A DNA stretch of 29,613 nt from JBFWIW01 sp050253535 (GTDB lineage: Bacteria > Bacillota > Clostridia > Oscillospirales > Oscillospiraceae): positions 1-29,613 of the forward strand of contig JBFWIW010000037.1 in NCBI GenBank assembly GCA_050253535.1. The letters are read 5' to 3'. Position 1 is the first letter of the stretch. Each line of letters begins with the position of its first letter. This document shows, piece after piece, positions 23,297-29,574 of the stretch. The notes beneath the pieces are model-generated. The model did no database searches, was not told the DNA's origin, and was given only the letters and a program-made list of their open reading frames with translations. Made by a program: the position numbers and the translations under genes.

Positions 23297-23668
23297 TCAG
23301 GCATCGTTTTCCTCAAAACCTCTGCCGCACCTGTGTCTTCGGCAGCCGCCCCCGCCGCAGCCTTTTCCCATGCCATCGCAGAGCCGGTATTCTCCGCCCT
23401 CTATCCAGAGGACTTTCCCATTGACCAAGGAATCCGCCAGCTTTCTTCTCGCGTCATTGTAAATTCCCTGAACGGTCGTGCGGGCGATATTCATATGGCC
23501 GGCGCATTCTTCCTGTGTGAACCCTTCCATATCAATCAGTCTTATGGTTTCATATTCGTCAACAGTCATATTGATCGCATTTCCCGCATCTGCCGCGGTA
23601 TCAAGAGGTCCGAAGCGGCTGTTATCGGGAAGACAGCACACTTTTCTCCATTTTATTGGCCTTGGCAT
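23297..23668 (-). CDS. DUF134-family helix-turn-helix protein
   Basis: 123 aa. MPRPIKWRKVCCLPDNSRFGP and MTVDEYETIRLIDMEGFTQEECAGHMNIARTTVQ are the conserved DUF134 parts; the second is a sigma-factor-like helix-turn-helix that should bind DNA. The C-terminal tail (CDGMGKGCGGGGCRRHRCGRG) is rich in Cys, His and Gly and may bind metal. It is encoded just before the NifX-like gene. A candidate target is the repeated CATATGTCA motif at the cluster's promoter. Confidence 0.88.
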   Translation of the reverse strand: MPRPIKWRKVCCLPDNSRFGPLDTAADAGNAINMTVDEYETIRLIDMEGFTQEECAGHMNIARTTVQGIYNDARRKLADSLVNGKVLWIEGGEYRLCDGMGKGCGGGGCRRHRCGRGFEENDA

Positions 23669-23692
23669 AAATTGTCACCTCACTTTAACAGC

Positions 23693-23724
23693 AGAAATAA
23701 CCAGAGCACCCTCCGGTTATTTCT
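23693..23724 (-). other. Intercistronic stem-loop
   Basis: AGAAATAACC pairs with GGTTATTTCT in the 63-base gap between the DUF5320 and DUF134 genes. It may modulate relative expression or be a weak terminator. Confidence 0.5.
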
Positions 23725-23731
23725 GTCGCTC

Positions 23732-24004
23732 TTATAAATTATCGAGCTGCTTTTCTATAACCTCGAGTCGTTTTTGCAGAAGGTCCTTTTGCTCCAACAG
23801 CATATCTTTTTGCGCTGTTGGGGAAGTCTGATCAGCAGCAAATCTAAAACCGCCTCTGAATCCGCGTCTGCAGGCAAGTCCCAGTCCTAAACCAAGTCCA
23901 AGACCCGCGCCGTACTTTGCAGCATTTTTGCCCGTGCAAAATCCAAGGCCTCTTCCTGTCATTGTTCCGGCACCCATTGGGCCCGTTCCATCTCTGCCCG
24001 GCAT
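23732..24004 (-). CDS. DUF5320-type small Gly-rich protein
   Basis: 90 aa from the ATG at 24004, with GAGGAGGTG seven bases upstream. The frame is open 12 codons more, but that part spans the ribosome binding site and promoter-proximal palindrome. It starts MPGRDGTGPMGAGTMTGRGLGFC, the family signature, has a Gly/Leu-rich middle (AGLGLGLGLGLACRRGFRGG) and ends with a coiled-coil helix (KDMLLEQKDLLQKRLEVIEKQL). Such proteins recur in ORP/Mrp-type gene clusters; function unknown. First gene of the minus-strand cluster. Confidence 0.85.
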   Translation of the reverse strand: MPGRDGTGPMGAGTMTGRGLGFCTGKNAAKYGAGLGLGLGLGLACRRGFRGGFRFAADQTSPTAQKDMLLEQKDLLQKRLEVIEKQLDNL

Positions 24005-24293
24005 TAGTTTCACCTCCTCGCGATTTATGACATATGTCATTTACATCTCTTATTATACCCAGTTTCGGGCATATGTCAATAACTTTTTCAAAATTAATGG
24101 AAAGGAACAAAAAATCAAAAGGCGCGGTCATGGAATCATCACTCCATCTCCGCGCCTTTTTTCTGTTGTACGCCTTCGGGTTTTCCGGCATTCTGGTCAC
24201 GGGATTCAGCCCTTGCCAGCTGCCGCGCCCGGCTTTGCAGAGCTCTCTCTGTTTTTTCTTTGAGAGCTTCTTCAGCGGTATAAATTTTTGCAC
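23844..24293 (-). CDS. Small basic conserved protein; C-terminal part probably read-through
   Basis: The GTG start at 24293 has AAAGGAG seven bases upstream and a perfect promoter 30 bases further. The first ~60 residues (MQKFIPLKKLSKKKQREL, GLNPVTRMPENPKAYNRKK, ARRWSDDSMTAPF) look like a short basic protein conserved in Clostridia. The frame then stays open to 149 aa, through the next cluster's promoter and 160 bases into the DUF5320 gene in another frame. That extension is unlike any protein and probably arises from a lost stop. The codons for ARRWSDDSMTAPF are the repeated hairpin at 24117-24160; in copy 1 the same reading ends in TGA right after APF. Confidence 0.5.
   Translation of the reverse strand: MQKFIPLKKLSKKKQRELCKAGRGSWQGLNPVTRMPENPKAYNRKKARRWSDDSMTAPFDFLFLSINFEKVIDICPKLGIIRDVNDICHKSRGGETNAGQRWNGPNGCRNNDRKRPWILHGQKCCKVRRGSWTWFRTGTCLQTRIQRRF
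24028..24079 (-). promoter_or_regulatory. Consensus promoter with repeated CATATGTCA operator motif for the ORP-like cluster
   Basis: On the minus strand TTGACA (24074-24079) and TATAAT (24052-24057) are separated by 16 bases, an almost ideal sigma-A promoter. CATATGTCA occurs at 24070-24078, overlapping the -35, and at 24031-24039, just downstream of the start region, where it extends to the perfect palindrome TGACATATGTCA (24028-24039). Two copies flanking the promoter suggest repression, perhaps by the DUF134 protein. Confidence 0.7.
24117..24160. repeat. Repeated hairpin, copy 2
   Basis: AAAAGGCGCGGTCATGGA (24117-24134) and TCCATCTCCGCGCCTTTT (24143-24160) pair except for one 2-nt mismatch (TC opposite CT). 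Copy 3 at 28383-28429 has the identical mismatch. It lies inside the 3' part of the small basic protein gene. Confidence 0.75.
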
Positions 24294-24325
24294 TTTTTAT
24301 CTCCTTTCACATCATTATAGATATA

Positions 24326-24354
24326 ATTATAGCAGAAAACAAGCCGGATGTCAA
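24326..24354 (-). promoter_or_regulatory. Consensus sigma-A promoter for the small basic protein gene
   Basis: On the minus strand TTGACA (24349-24354) and TATAAT (24326-24331) are exactly 17 bases apart. The start codon is about 30 bases downstream, suggesting strong constitutive expression. Confidence 0.8.
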
Positions 24355-24499
24355 AAGACGCCTTAACCTCACACACCGATAATCTATAACTCGATTTACG
24401 AAAACTCTATCGGTTTGGCCCCTGACACCGGCTGCAATTGCCAAAATCAAAAGCAACTCAATCAAACATTATCGGGCATAATGCCGAATAATAAATCAG

Positions 24500-24528
24500 T
24501 TGACTTGTTTCTATTCGTAATATATAAT
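24500..24528 (+). promoter_or_regulatory. Promoter of the tctCBA operon
   Basis: TTGACT and TATAAT are 17 bases apart, 76 bases upstream of the tctC ATG. The rest of the 24355-24603 gap shows no gene. Confidence 0.7.
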
Positions 24529-24603
24529 GAAATTCACAAAGGATTGCATGTTGTTTTATGTGTAATCTTTTAAATTTTCTTTAATATATTGGAGGCACTA
24601 AAC

Positions 24604-25656
24604 ATGAGCAAAAGCAAAAAATTTATATCAGCTATCGTGGCGATTGTAATGCTGATGAGTGTTTGCATGTTGTCCGGATGCGGCAGCACTGACAGCGGCA
24701 CTACCGACGGCAGCACCACCAGCGACAGCACTGCAAGCAGCACTGCAAGCAACACTGCAAGCGACTATCCGAAAAAGAATATTAACGTGATCGTCCCCTT
24801 CGGAGCAGGCGGCAATACCGATATGTCTACCCGCGCACTGCTTAATGTCGCATCGGAAAATCTTGACGGTGTTACTTTCGTCGTTGACAACAAGACCGGC
24901 AACAGCGGCCTTGTCGGCATGGAAGCTCTGGCAGATTCCGATAACGACGGTTACACTATCGGTGCTATCGCCGTTGACCTTGAACTGCATATCTGCTTTG
25001 GACGTACTGAACTGACCATGGATAACTTTATTCCTCTTGCCGCTACCATGGCTGATCCATACTGCCTCATCATCAGCTCCAGCAATTCCAACTTCACCAA
25101 CCTTCAGGAATTTGTCGACTATGCCAAAGCTAATCCCGGCGCCATCAAAATTGGTACCTCCGGCTCCGGAACCGCCCCCCACCTGGCAGCTCTTGCTTTT
25201 GAAAAATACCTGGGCATTGAATTTTCCTATTATACTTATGATGGTTCCGCAGACTGTGTAACCGCTATCGCCAGCGGCGAGATTGACGCAACCTTTACGC
25301 AGCCCTCCCCTGCCGTCTCCCAGATCGAGGGCGGCGCCGAGACTATGATAGCTGTTCTGGCCGAAGATCGTCTGGAGAGCTATCCCGATGTTCCGACTGT
25401 CAAAGAGACTTATGACATTGATTTTGCCATGAGCGGCTGGGTTGTTATTGCCGCTCCTGCCGGCACCCCCGACGATGTGGTAGCCACTCTGACCGATATG
25501 CTGGCCAATGCTCTGCAGACCGATGAGTATAAGCAGTCCATTGAGAACCTCGGAATGCAGTATATGGTTCTTTACGGCGATGAGCTACAGCAGAAGATCG
25601 ACAGCGATATGGCTTTCTATCAGGACATCTGCTCAACCGTTGATCTCAGCTACTAA
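24604..25656 (+). CDS. tctC: Tripartite tricarboxylate transporter solute-binding lipoprotein (TctC type)
   Basis: 350 aa from the ATG at 24604, with GGAGG seven bases upstream; a TTG five codons earlier lies before that site and is not a plausible start. The signal peptide ends in the lipobox LSGC (Cys26). A Ser/Thr/Asp-rich linker of about 28 residues follows, then the mature domain with NINVIVPFGAGGNTDMSTRAL, the standard TctC opening. GEIDATFTQPSPAVSQIEGG and FAMSGWVVIAAPAGTPDDVV are also typical. It binds a carboxylate outside the membrane for import by TctAB. First gene of the operon. Confidence 0.93.
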   Translation: MSKSKKFISAIVAIVMLMSVCMLSGCGSTDSGTTDGSTTSDSTASSTASNTASDYPKKNINVIVPFGAGGNTDMSTRALLNVASENLDGVTFVVDNKTGNSGLVGMEALADSDNDGYTIGAIAVDLELHICFGRTELTMDNFIPLAATMADPYCLIISSSNSNFTNLQEFVDYAKANPGAIKIGTSGSGTAPHLAALAFEKYLGIEFSYYTYDGSADCVTAIASGEIDATFTQPSPAVSQIEGGAETMIAVLAEDRLESYPDVPTVKETYDIDFAMSGWVVIAAPAGTPDDVVATLTDMLANALQTDEYKQSIENLGMQYMVLYGDELQQKIDSDMAFYQDICSTVDLSY

Positions 25657-25702
25657 GAATTCAGATTACTCGGAAGCGCTCTTTTTAAGTTAAAAAGCTG
25701 TG

Positions 25703-25735
25703 CGGGCTCCGGACTGCAGGGCAGTCCGGAGCCCG
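25703..25735 (+). other. GC-rich stem-loop between tctC and tctB
   Basis: A perfect 15-bp stem CGGGCTCCGGACTGC/GCAGTCCGGAGCCCG with a 3-nt loop is not followed by a T run. It probably protects the tctC mRNA 3' end or attenuates tctBA expression, as the analogous hairpin after dctP may do. Confidence 0.65.
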
Positions 25736-25791
25736 AGTTAAAGGTTTGACCCGCCGCCCCACAAATGTATTGCCTATTCGGAGGTAAAAAT

Positions 25792-26262
25792 GTGAAAAAA
25801 TATAATTACATAGCATCCGGTTTCTTCATTGCTATGAGCTGTTACATTCTTTATGAGACATGTACTTATAAAGTGAGCAACAGCGGTCAGGGTAATCCGG
25901 CCATCTGGCCCAGATACCTTGCGATTGCTATGATTGTTCTCTCTGTTTTATTGATTATAGAAACTCTCATAAAAAAGGGAACCGAAAAAGACAGCGACGG
26001 TACTGAGGCCAGAATCGATTGGAAGAGTCCCGGTATGATAAAGGTTTACTTAGCGCTTGCAATGGTTGCCGGTTTTATTGTGGTGATGAACATCTTCGGA
26101 ATGCTCATCGGCCTTATTCTTCTCATTCCGTCCATTATGTGGCTGATGAGCTGTAAAAATAAAGTAATGTACGTTATTCTGCCAATTGCAGTGGTGACAT
26201 TTGTCTATTTTTTCTTTATAAAAATTATGACGATTACACTGCCCGGCGGAATCTTTTTCTAA
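25792..26262 (+). CDS. tctB: Tripartite tricarboxylate transporter small membrane subunit (TctB type)
   Basis: 156 aa starting at GTG 25792, chosen because CGGAGG lies nine bases upstream; an ATG nine codons earlier would include that site. Four membrane segments are visible (YIASGFFIAMSCYILYE, RYLAIAMIVLSVLLIIE, KVYLALAMVAGFIVVMNIFG and the C-terminal pair), the usual TctB layout. It pairs with TctA, 15 bases downstream. Confidence 0.88.
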   Translation: MKKYNYIASGFFIAMSCYILYETCTYKVSNSGQGNPAIWPRYLAIAMIVLSVLLIIETLIKKGTEKDSDGTEARIDWKSPGMIKVYLALAMVAGFIVVMNIFGMLIGLILLIPSIMWLMSCKNKVMYVILPIAVVTFVYFFFIKIMTITLPGGIFF

Positions 26263-26277
26263 AGGGAGGGTTAGCAA

Positions 26278-27810
26278 ATGGATATATCAGCACTGTCTGT
26301 CGCACTCACCCAAATTTTTGAGCCGTATAATATAATTGTTCTTGTAAGCGGCGTTTTACTGGGCATTTTTATTGGGGCCATGCCGGGATTATCATCCGTT
26401 ATGGGTCTGTCCATAATGCTCCCCTTCACTTTTCAGCTGGAAGGCATCTCCAGCATCTTGATGCTGCTGGGCATTTTCAGCGGCTCCATCTACGGCGGCT
26501 CTATCTCCGCCATCCTGATGAATACGCCGGGTACCTCCGCTTCAGCCGCCACTTCTCTGGACGGCTATCCTATGGCAGCAAAGCTGCGGCAACCGGGACG
26601 AGCTTTAGGTATCTCGACATTTTCTTCCCTCTGCGGCGGCGTATTCAGCTGCATAGTACTGATCTTTGGCGCAACCGCGCTTTCCAAAGTCGCACTGCAT
26701 TTTGAGTCTCCCGAATTCTTTGCACTGGCGTTTTTCGGTATCAGCATGATCACCAGCGTATCCGGAAAATCAGTGATCAAGGGACTTATGGGCGGCGTAT
26801 TCGGCCTTCTCCTGGCTACCGTAGGCGCCGACAATTTTACCGGTACATACCGTTTTTCCTTTGGCCTGTCCTTCCTGAAGGGCGGCATGTCCATGGTACC
26901 GGTCCTGATCGGCGTTTTCGCTTTTACCCAGGCTTTGAACATTATTGAGACCAAGTACAATGAAAAGAAGTTCCAGGAAAAAGTCAAGATCGAGCGCGTA
27001 TTCCCCACAAAAGCCGATCTGAAACGGATTTGGACAACCATAGTCCGCTCCTCTTTTCTCGGCACCTTTATCGGCGCCGTTCCCGGCACCGGCGGCGACA
27101 TTGCCTCCTGGGTCGGCTACAACGAAGCCAAGAGATGGTCAAAACATAAAGAGGAATTCGGAAAAGGCTCGCCGGAAGGTATTGCGGGCTCTGAAGCCGC
27201 AAACAATGCGATCGCGGGCGGCGCCTTTGTGCCGCTGCTCTCTCTTGGCATCCCCGGCGACGCCGGTACCGCCGTCATGCTCGGCGCGCTGACTATGCTG
27301 GGTGTAACCGCAGGCCCTCTGCTGTTTGTGGATCATACGGATAAAGCTTACGAGATTTTTATAGGTCTCCTCCTCGCAAATCTGCTGATGGGACTTTTCG
27401 GTTTCCTGCTCATCCGTGTTTTCGGCAAGGTCATTAACATCCCTGCCAAGTATTTAAACCCCATTGTTTTGACCTTCTGCATCGTCGGCACCTTCGCGCT
27501 GAACCATTACACGCAGGAAGTGTACCTCATGCTGATCATGGGCATTTTGGGCTACGTGCTGACCAAGTTTGATTTCCCCATGCCCCCGATTATCCTCGGA
27601 CTGGTTCTGGGCGCTCTGGCCGAAAAAAACATGCGTCGGGGAATGGACCTGTTCGCCAGCGGCGAAAGTATCTGGGAACACCCGATCGCCATTATTTTCG
27701 TCGTGATTTCCCTCATTTCCCTGTTTGCACCTATCATTATCAAGCTGATAAAGGATAAAAAGAAAGTAAAGTCCGGGCCTGCCGGTCAGGATTCTAATCC
27801 CGAGGTATAA
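26278..27810 (+). CDS. tctA: Tripartite tricarboxylate transporter large membrane subunit (TctA type)
   Basis: 510 aa, about 12 membrane segments. Conserved TctA motifs are present: GIFIGAMPGLSSVMGLSIMLP near residue 29, YGGSISAILMNTPGTSASAAT, GAVPGTGGDIASWVGYNEAKR and GIPGDAGTAVMLGAL. It forms the ion-driven translocation path for the substrate captured by TctC. The ATG is preceded by AGGGAGGG. Confidence 0.95.
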   Translation: MDISALSVALTQIFEPYNIIVLVSGVLLGIFIGAMPGLSSVMGLSIMLPFTFQLEGISSILMLLGIFSGSIYGGSISAILMNTPGTSASAATSLDGYPMAAKLRQPGRALGISTFSSLCGGVFSCIVLIFGATALSKVALHFESPEFFALAFFGISMITSVSGKSVIKGLMGGVFGLLLATVGADNFTGTYRFSFGLSFLKGGMSMVPVLIGVFAFTQALNIIETKYNEKKFQEKVKIERVFPTKADLKRIWTTIVRSSFLGTFIGAVPGTGGDIASWVGYNEAKRWSKHKEEFGKGSPEGIAGSEAANNAIAGGAFVPLLSLGIPGDAGTAVMLGALTMLGVTAGPLLFVDHTDKAYEIFIGLLLANLLMGLFGFLLIRVFGKVINIPAKYLNPIVLTFCIVGTFALNHYTQEVYLMLIMGILGYVLTKFDFPMPPIILGLVLGALAEKNMRRGMDLFASGESIWEHPIAIIFVVISLISLFAPIIIKLIKDKKKVKSGPAGQDSNPEV

Positions 27811-27813
27811 GCC

Positions 27814-28251
27814 GTGGAAGAGACCTGTATGTACTGCGCGCAGGATGAGCGCCTGCATAAACTTATGGTGCCGGTGTGCTCTCTGACGCATACAAATGTC
27901 TATCTTTACCGCGAGGTCACATTCCCCGGACGGTGTGTCGTGGTTTTGAAAAATCATATTCAAAAGCTCACTCAGCTCTCCCCCGCCGAGCGGCAAGGGG
28001 TATGGGATAATGTCGGCCTTGTGGCCGAGACAGTCACTGCGCTTTACAGCCCGGATAAGCTGAACTATCTGATCCTGGGCGATTGCTGCCCTCATCTCCA
28101 TGTACATGTCGTTCCAAAGTACACAGGAACCCCCCAGTGGGGAAAAATGTTTGAAATGATGCCGCAGCCTCCCCGGTTTCTGCCGGACGAGCCTGCATAT
28201 CGGGCGGAGGCCGACCGTTTACGGGAAGCACTTCTAGCCGGACAAAAGTAA
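27814..28251 (+). CDS. HIT-family protein
   Basis: 145 aa with a GTG start three bases after the tctA stop; CGAGG at the end of tctA is the likely ribosome binding site. HLHVHVVP is the histidine-triad motif of nucleotide hydrolases and transferases. CMYCAQDERLHKL near the N-terminus resembles the zinc-binding Cys pair of HIT proteins, and FPGRCVVVLKNHIQKLTQLS is also typical. The family cleaves nucleoside phosphoramidates, dinucleotide phosphates or adenylated substrates. Its place directly after tctA suggests co-transcription; a link to the imported substrate is unproven. Confidence 0.85.
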   Translation: MEETCMYCAQDERLHKLMVPVCSLTHTNVYLYREVTFPGRCVVVLKNHIQKLTQLSPAERQGVWDNVGLVAETVTALYSPDKLNYLILGDCCPHLHVHVVPKYTGTPQWGKMFEMMPQPPRFLPDEPAYRAEADRLREALLAGQK

Positions 28252-28382
28252 TTACCAGCGGCGCGTTGGTACTGCCTAAAATTTCGAACGGTTATTGTTC
28301 TCCGTCAAATTTCTGTAAGTAAAGCATGGACAGATTATGGGCGCACCGATAACCAGAAACCCTACAGTAAATACTAAAACAC

Positions 28383-28429
28383 AAAAAAGCGCGGTCATGG
28401 AATCACCACTCCATCTCCGCGCCTTTTTT
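28383..28429. repeat. Repeated hairpin, copy 3
   Basis: GCGCGGTCATGGA and TCCATCTCCGCGC pair around an 8-nt loop, with the same 2-nt mismatch as copy 2, flanked by A and T runs. It lies 131 bases after the HIT gene and could terminate the tct operon. The minus-strand frame would read NRKKARRWSGDSMTALF, almost the peptide of copy 2, with no gene around it. Confidence 0.75.
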
Positions 28430-28478
28430 CTGTTCGGGTCCCGTCTTTTTAGCTGTTTTTAAGATTTTCAGGGATTAA

Positions 28479-28507
28479 TACTACTATTTAATTGAGCTGA
28501 TGAAAAT
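28479..28507 (+). repeat. Short dispersed repeat, copy 3
   Basis: TACTACTATTTAATTGAGCTG followed by ATGAAAA, close to the sequences at 13962 and 15927. It is in the 342-base gap before the YjbR/MmcQ gene, which also holds hairpin copy 3 and no supported gene other than the short leader frame. Confidence 0.4.
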
Positions 28508-28593
28508 ATGGTAGTTGAATCATGTTGGTTTTTTCCTTTTACTTTTAAAGTTTTTTTGCTATAGTGAGTACAGAATTTGGGATTTGAAGAAAT

Positions 28594-28635
28594 ATGGAAG
28601 TAAGAAAAGAAATTTTGGCGTACGCAGGTGAGTAA
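28594..28635 (+). CDS. Possible 13-codon leader ORF before the YjbR/MmcQ gene
   Basis: ATG at 28594 encodes MEVRKEILAYAGE and stops with TAA, whose last base is the first base of the next gene's ATG (TAATG). The peptide resembles the N-terminus of other YjbR/MmcQ proteins (xRxEILxY), so it may be a remnant, or a coupled leader peptide. No strong ribosome binding site. Confidence 0.3.
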   Translation: MEVRKEILAYAGE

Positions 28636-29039
28636 TGATGAAATATGAATGGCTCGATGAGTATCTGCTTGGAAAAACCGGTGCGGAGCGCGATTTCAAA
28701 ATCGAATGGCAGTGGGAGCGCTATCTTGTCCGGGGAAAGATGTTCGCGGCTACCTGCACACCGGACCCGAAGTATAAGCCGCACAACGGGCGGAGCATGG
28801 TCATGCTGAAATGTGACCCTCTGCTCTCTGAGCTGTTCCGGAACAAGTATCCGGACGTTGTGCCGGGCTTCTATTGTGACAAGCGCTGCTGGATTTCGGT
28901 CTATCTGGACGGGGATGTGCCCGACGACGTCCTGAAAGGCATGTGTGACATGTCCTATAATCTGGTATTCAGCAAGCTCCCGAAGAAGGTACAAAATGAG
29001 ATACTTAGCGATCAGGTTATAAATAATCGGCAGGAGTGA
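28635..29039 (+). CDS. MmcQ/YjbR-family protein
   Basis: 134 aa; two adjacent ATG codons (28635, 28638) are possible, with CAGGTGAG just upstream. MKYEWLDEYLLGKTGAERDF, EWQWERYLVRGKMFAAT, MLKCDPLLSELFRNKYPDVVPGFY and WISVYLDGDVPDDVLKGMCD mark the CyaY-like fold of the YjbR/MmcQ family. The biochemical role is unknown; DNA binding has been suggested. It ends 6 bases before the acetyltransferase gene, forming a likely operon. Confidence 0.85.
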   Translation: MMKYEWLDEYLLGKTGAERDFKIEWQWERYLVRGKMFAATCTPDPKYKPHNGRSMVMLKCDPLLSELFRNKYPDVVPGFYCDKRCWISVYLDGDVPDDVLKGMCDMSYNLVFSKLPKKVQNEILSDQVINNRQE

Positions 29040-29045
29040 AAACTG

Positions 29046-29561
29046 ATGAATTTTATACTGAGAAAATGGCGGGCAGAGGATTCGGCCGATGTCGCGCATT
29101 TCGCGAATAACGAAAAAATAGCCTGCAATCTGCGAAACGTCTTTCCTTATCCCTATACCATGCAGGACGCAAAAAACTACGTTGAAGGCTGCGCATCAAA
29201 CAGCGAAGCAGAGCAGCTGTGCCGCGCTGTAACAGTGGACGGCAAAGCGGTTGGCAGTATTGGAATATTTCTCGGCAGCGATGTTTACAGCAGAAGCGCG
29301 GAACTCGGATACTGGCTGGCGGAGGAATATTGGAACAGGGGAATTATGAGCGCCGCGGTAAAGCAAATCTGCGAAGAGGCATTTGAGCGGTTTGATATCG
29401 TCCGAATTTTTGCGGAACCTTTCGCACATAATCTCGGCTCAAGAAAGGTTCTTGAAAACGGCGGTTTTGCTTTAGAGGGCATTATGAAAAATGGGGTATT
29501 CAAAAATGGCACGGTCTTTGACTACTGCATGTACGCCTTATTAAGACCGGACGAGCATTAG
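29046..29561 (+). CDS. GNAT-family N-acetyltransferase (RimJ/RimL-like)
   Basis: 171 aa; CAGGAG lies ten bases before the ATG. ILRKWRAEDSADVAHFANNEKI is the usual start. AELGYWLAEEYWNRGIMSAAVKQI contains the acetyl-CoA-binding stretch, and VRIFAEPFAHNLGSRKVLENGGFALEG is the conserved C-terminal half. It probably acetylates an N-terminal amino group or a small amine; the substrate is not predictable. Downstream lies a second gene of the same family. Confidence 0.9.
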   Translation: MNFILRKWRAEDSADVAHFANNEKIACNLRNVFPYPYTMQDAKNYVEGCASNSEAEQLCRAVTVDGKAVGSIGIFLGSDVYSRSAELGYWLAEEYWNRGIMSAAVKQICEEAFERFDIVRIFAEPFAHNLGSRKVLENGGFALEGIMKNGVFKNGTVFDYCMYALLRPDEH

Positions 29562-29574
29562 AAAGGAGATTGCA

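Noticed and set aside
23083..23831. Plus-strand frames over the NifX, DUF134 and DUF5320 genes
   Set aside because: All lie opposite genes with clear family motifs and good ribosome binding sites.
24628..25182. Antisense Gly/Ala/Ser-rich frame over tctC
   Set aside because: Product of the repetitive Ser/Thr linker codons of tctC read backwards.
27454..28107. Minus-strand 217-codon frame over the end of tctA and the HIT gene
   Set aside because: Opposite two genes with conserved motifs; no promoter or ribosome binding site.
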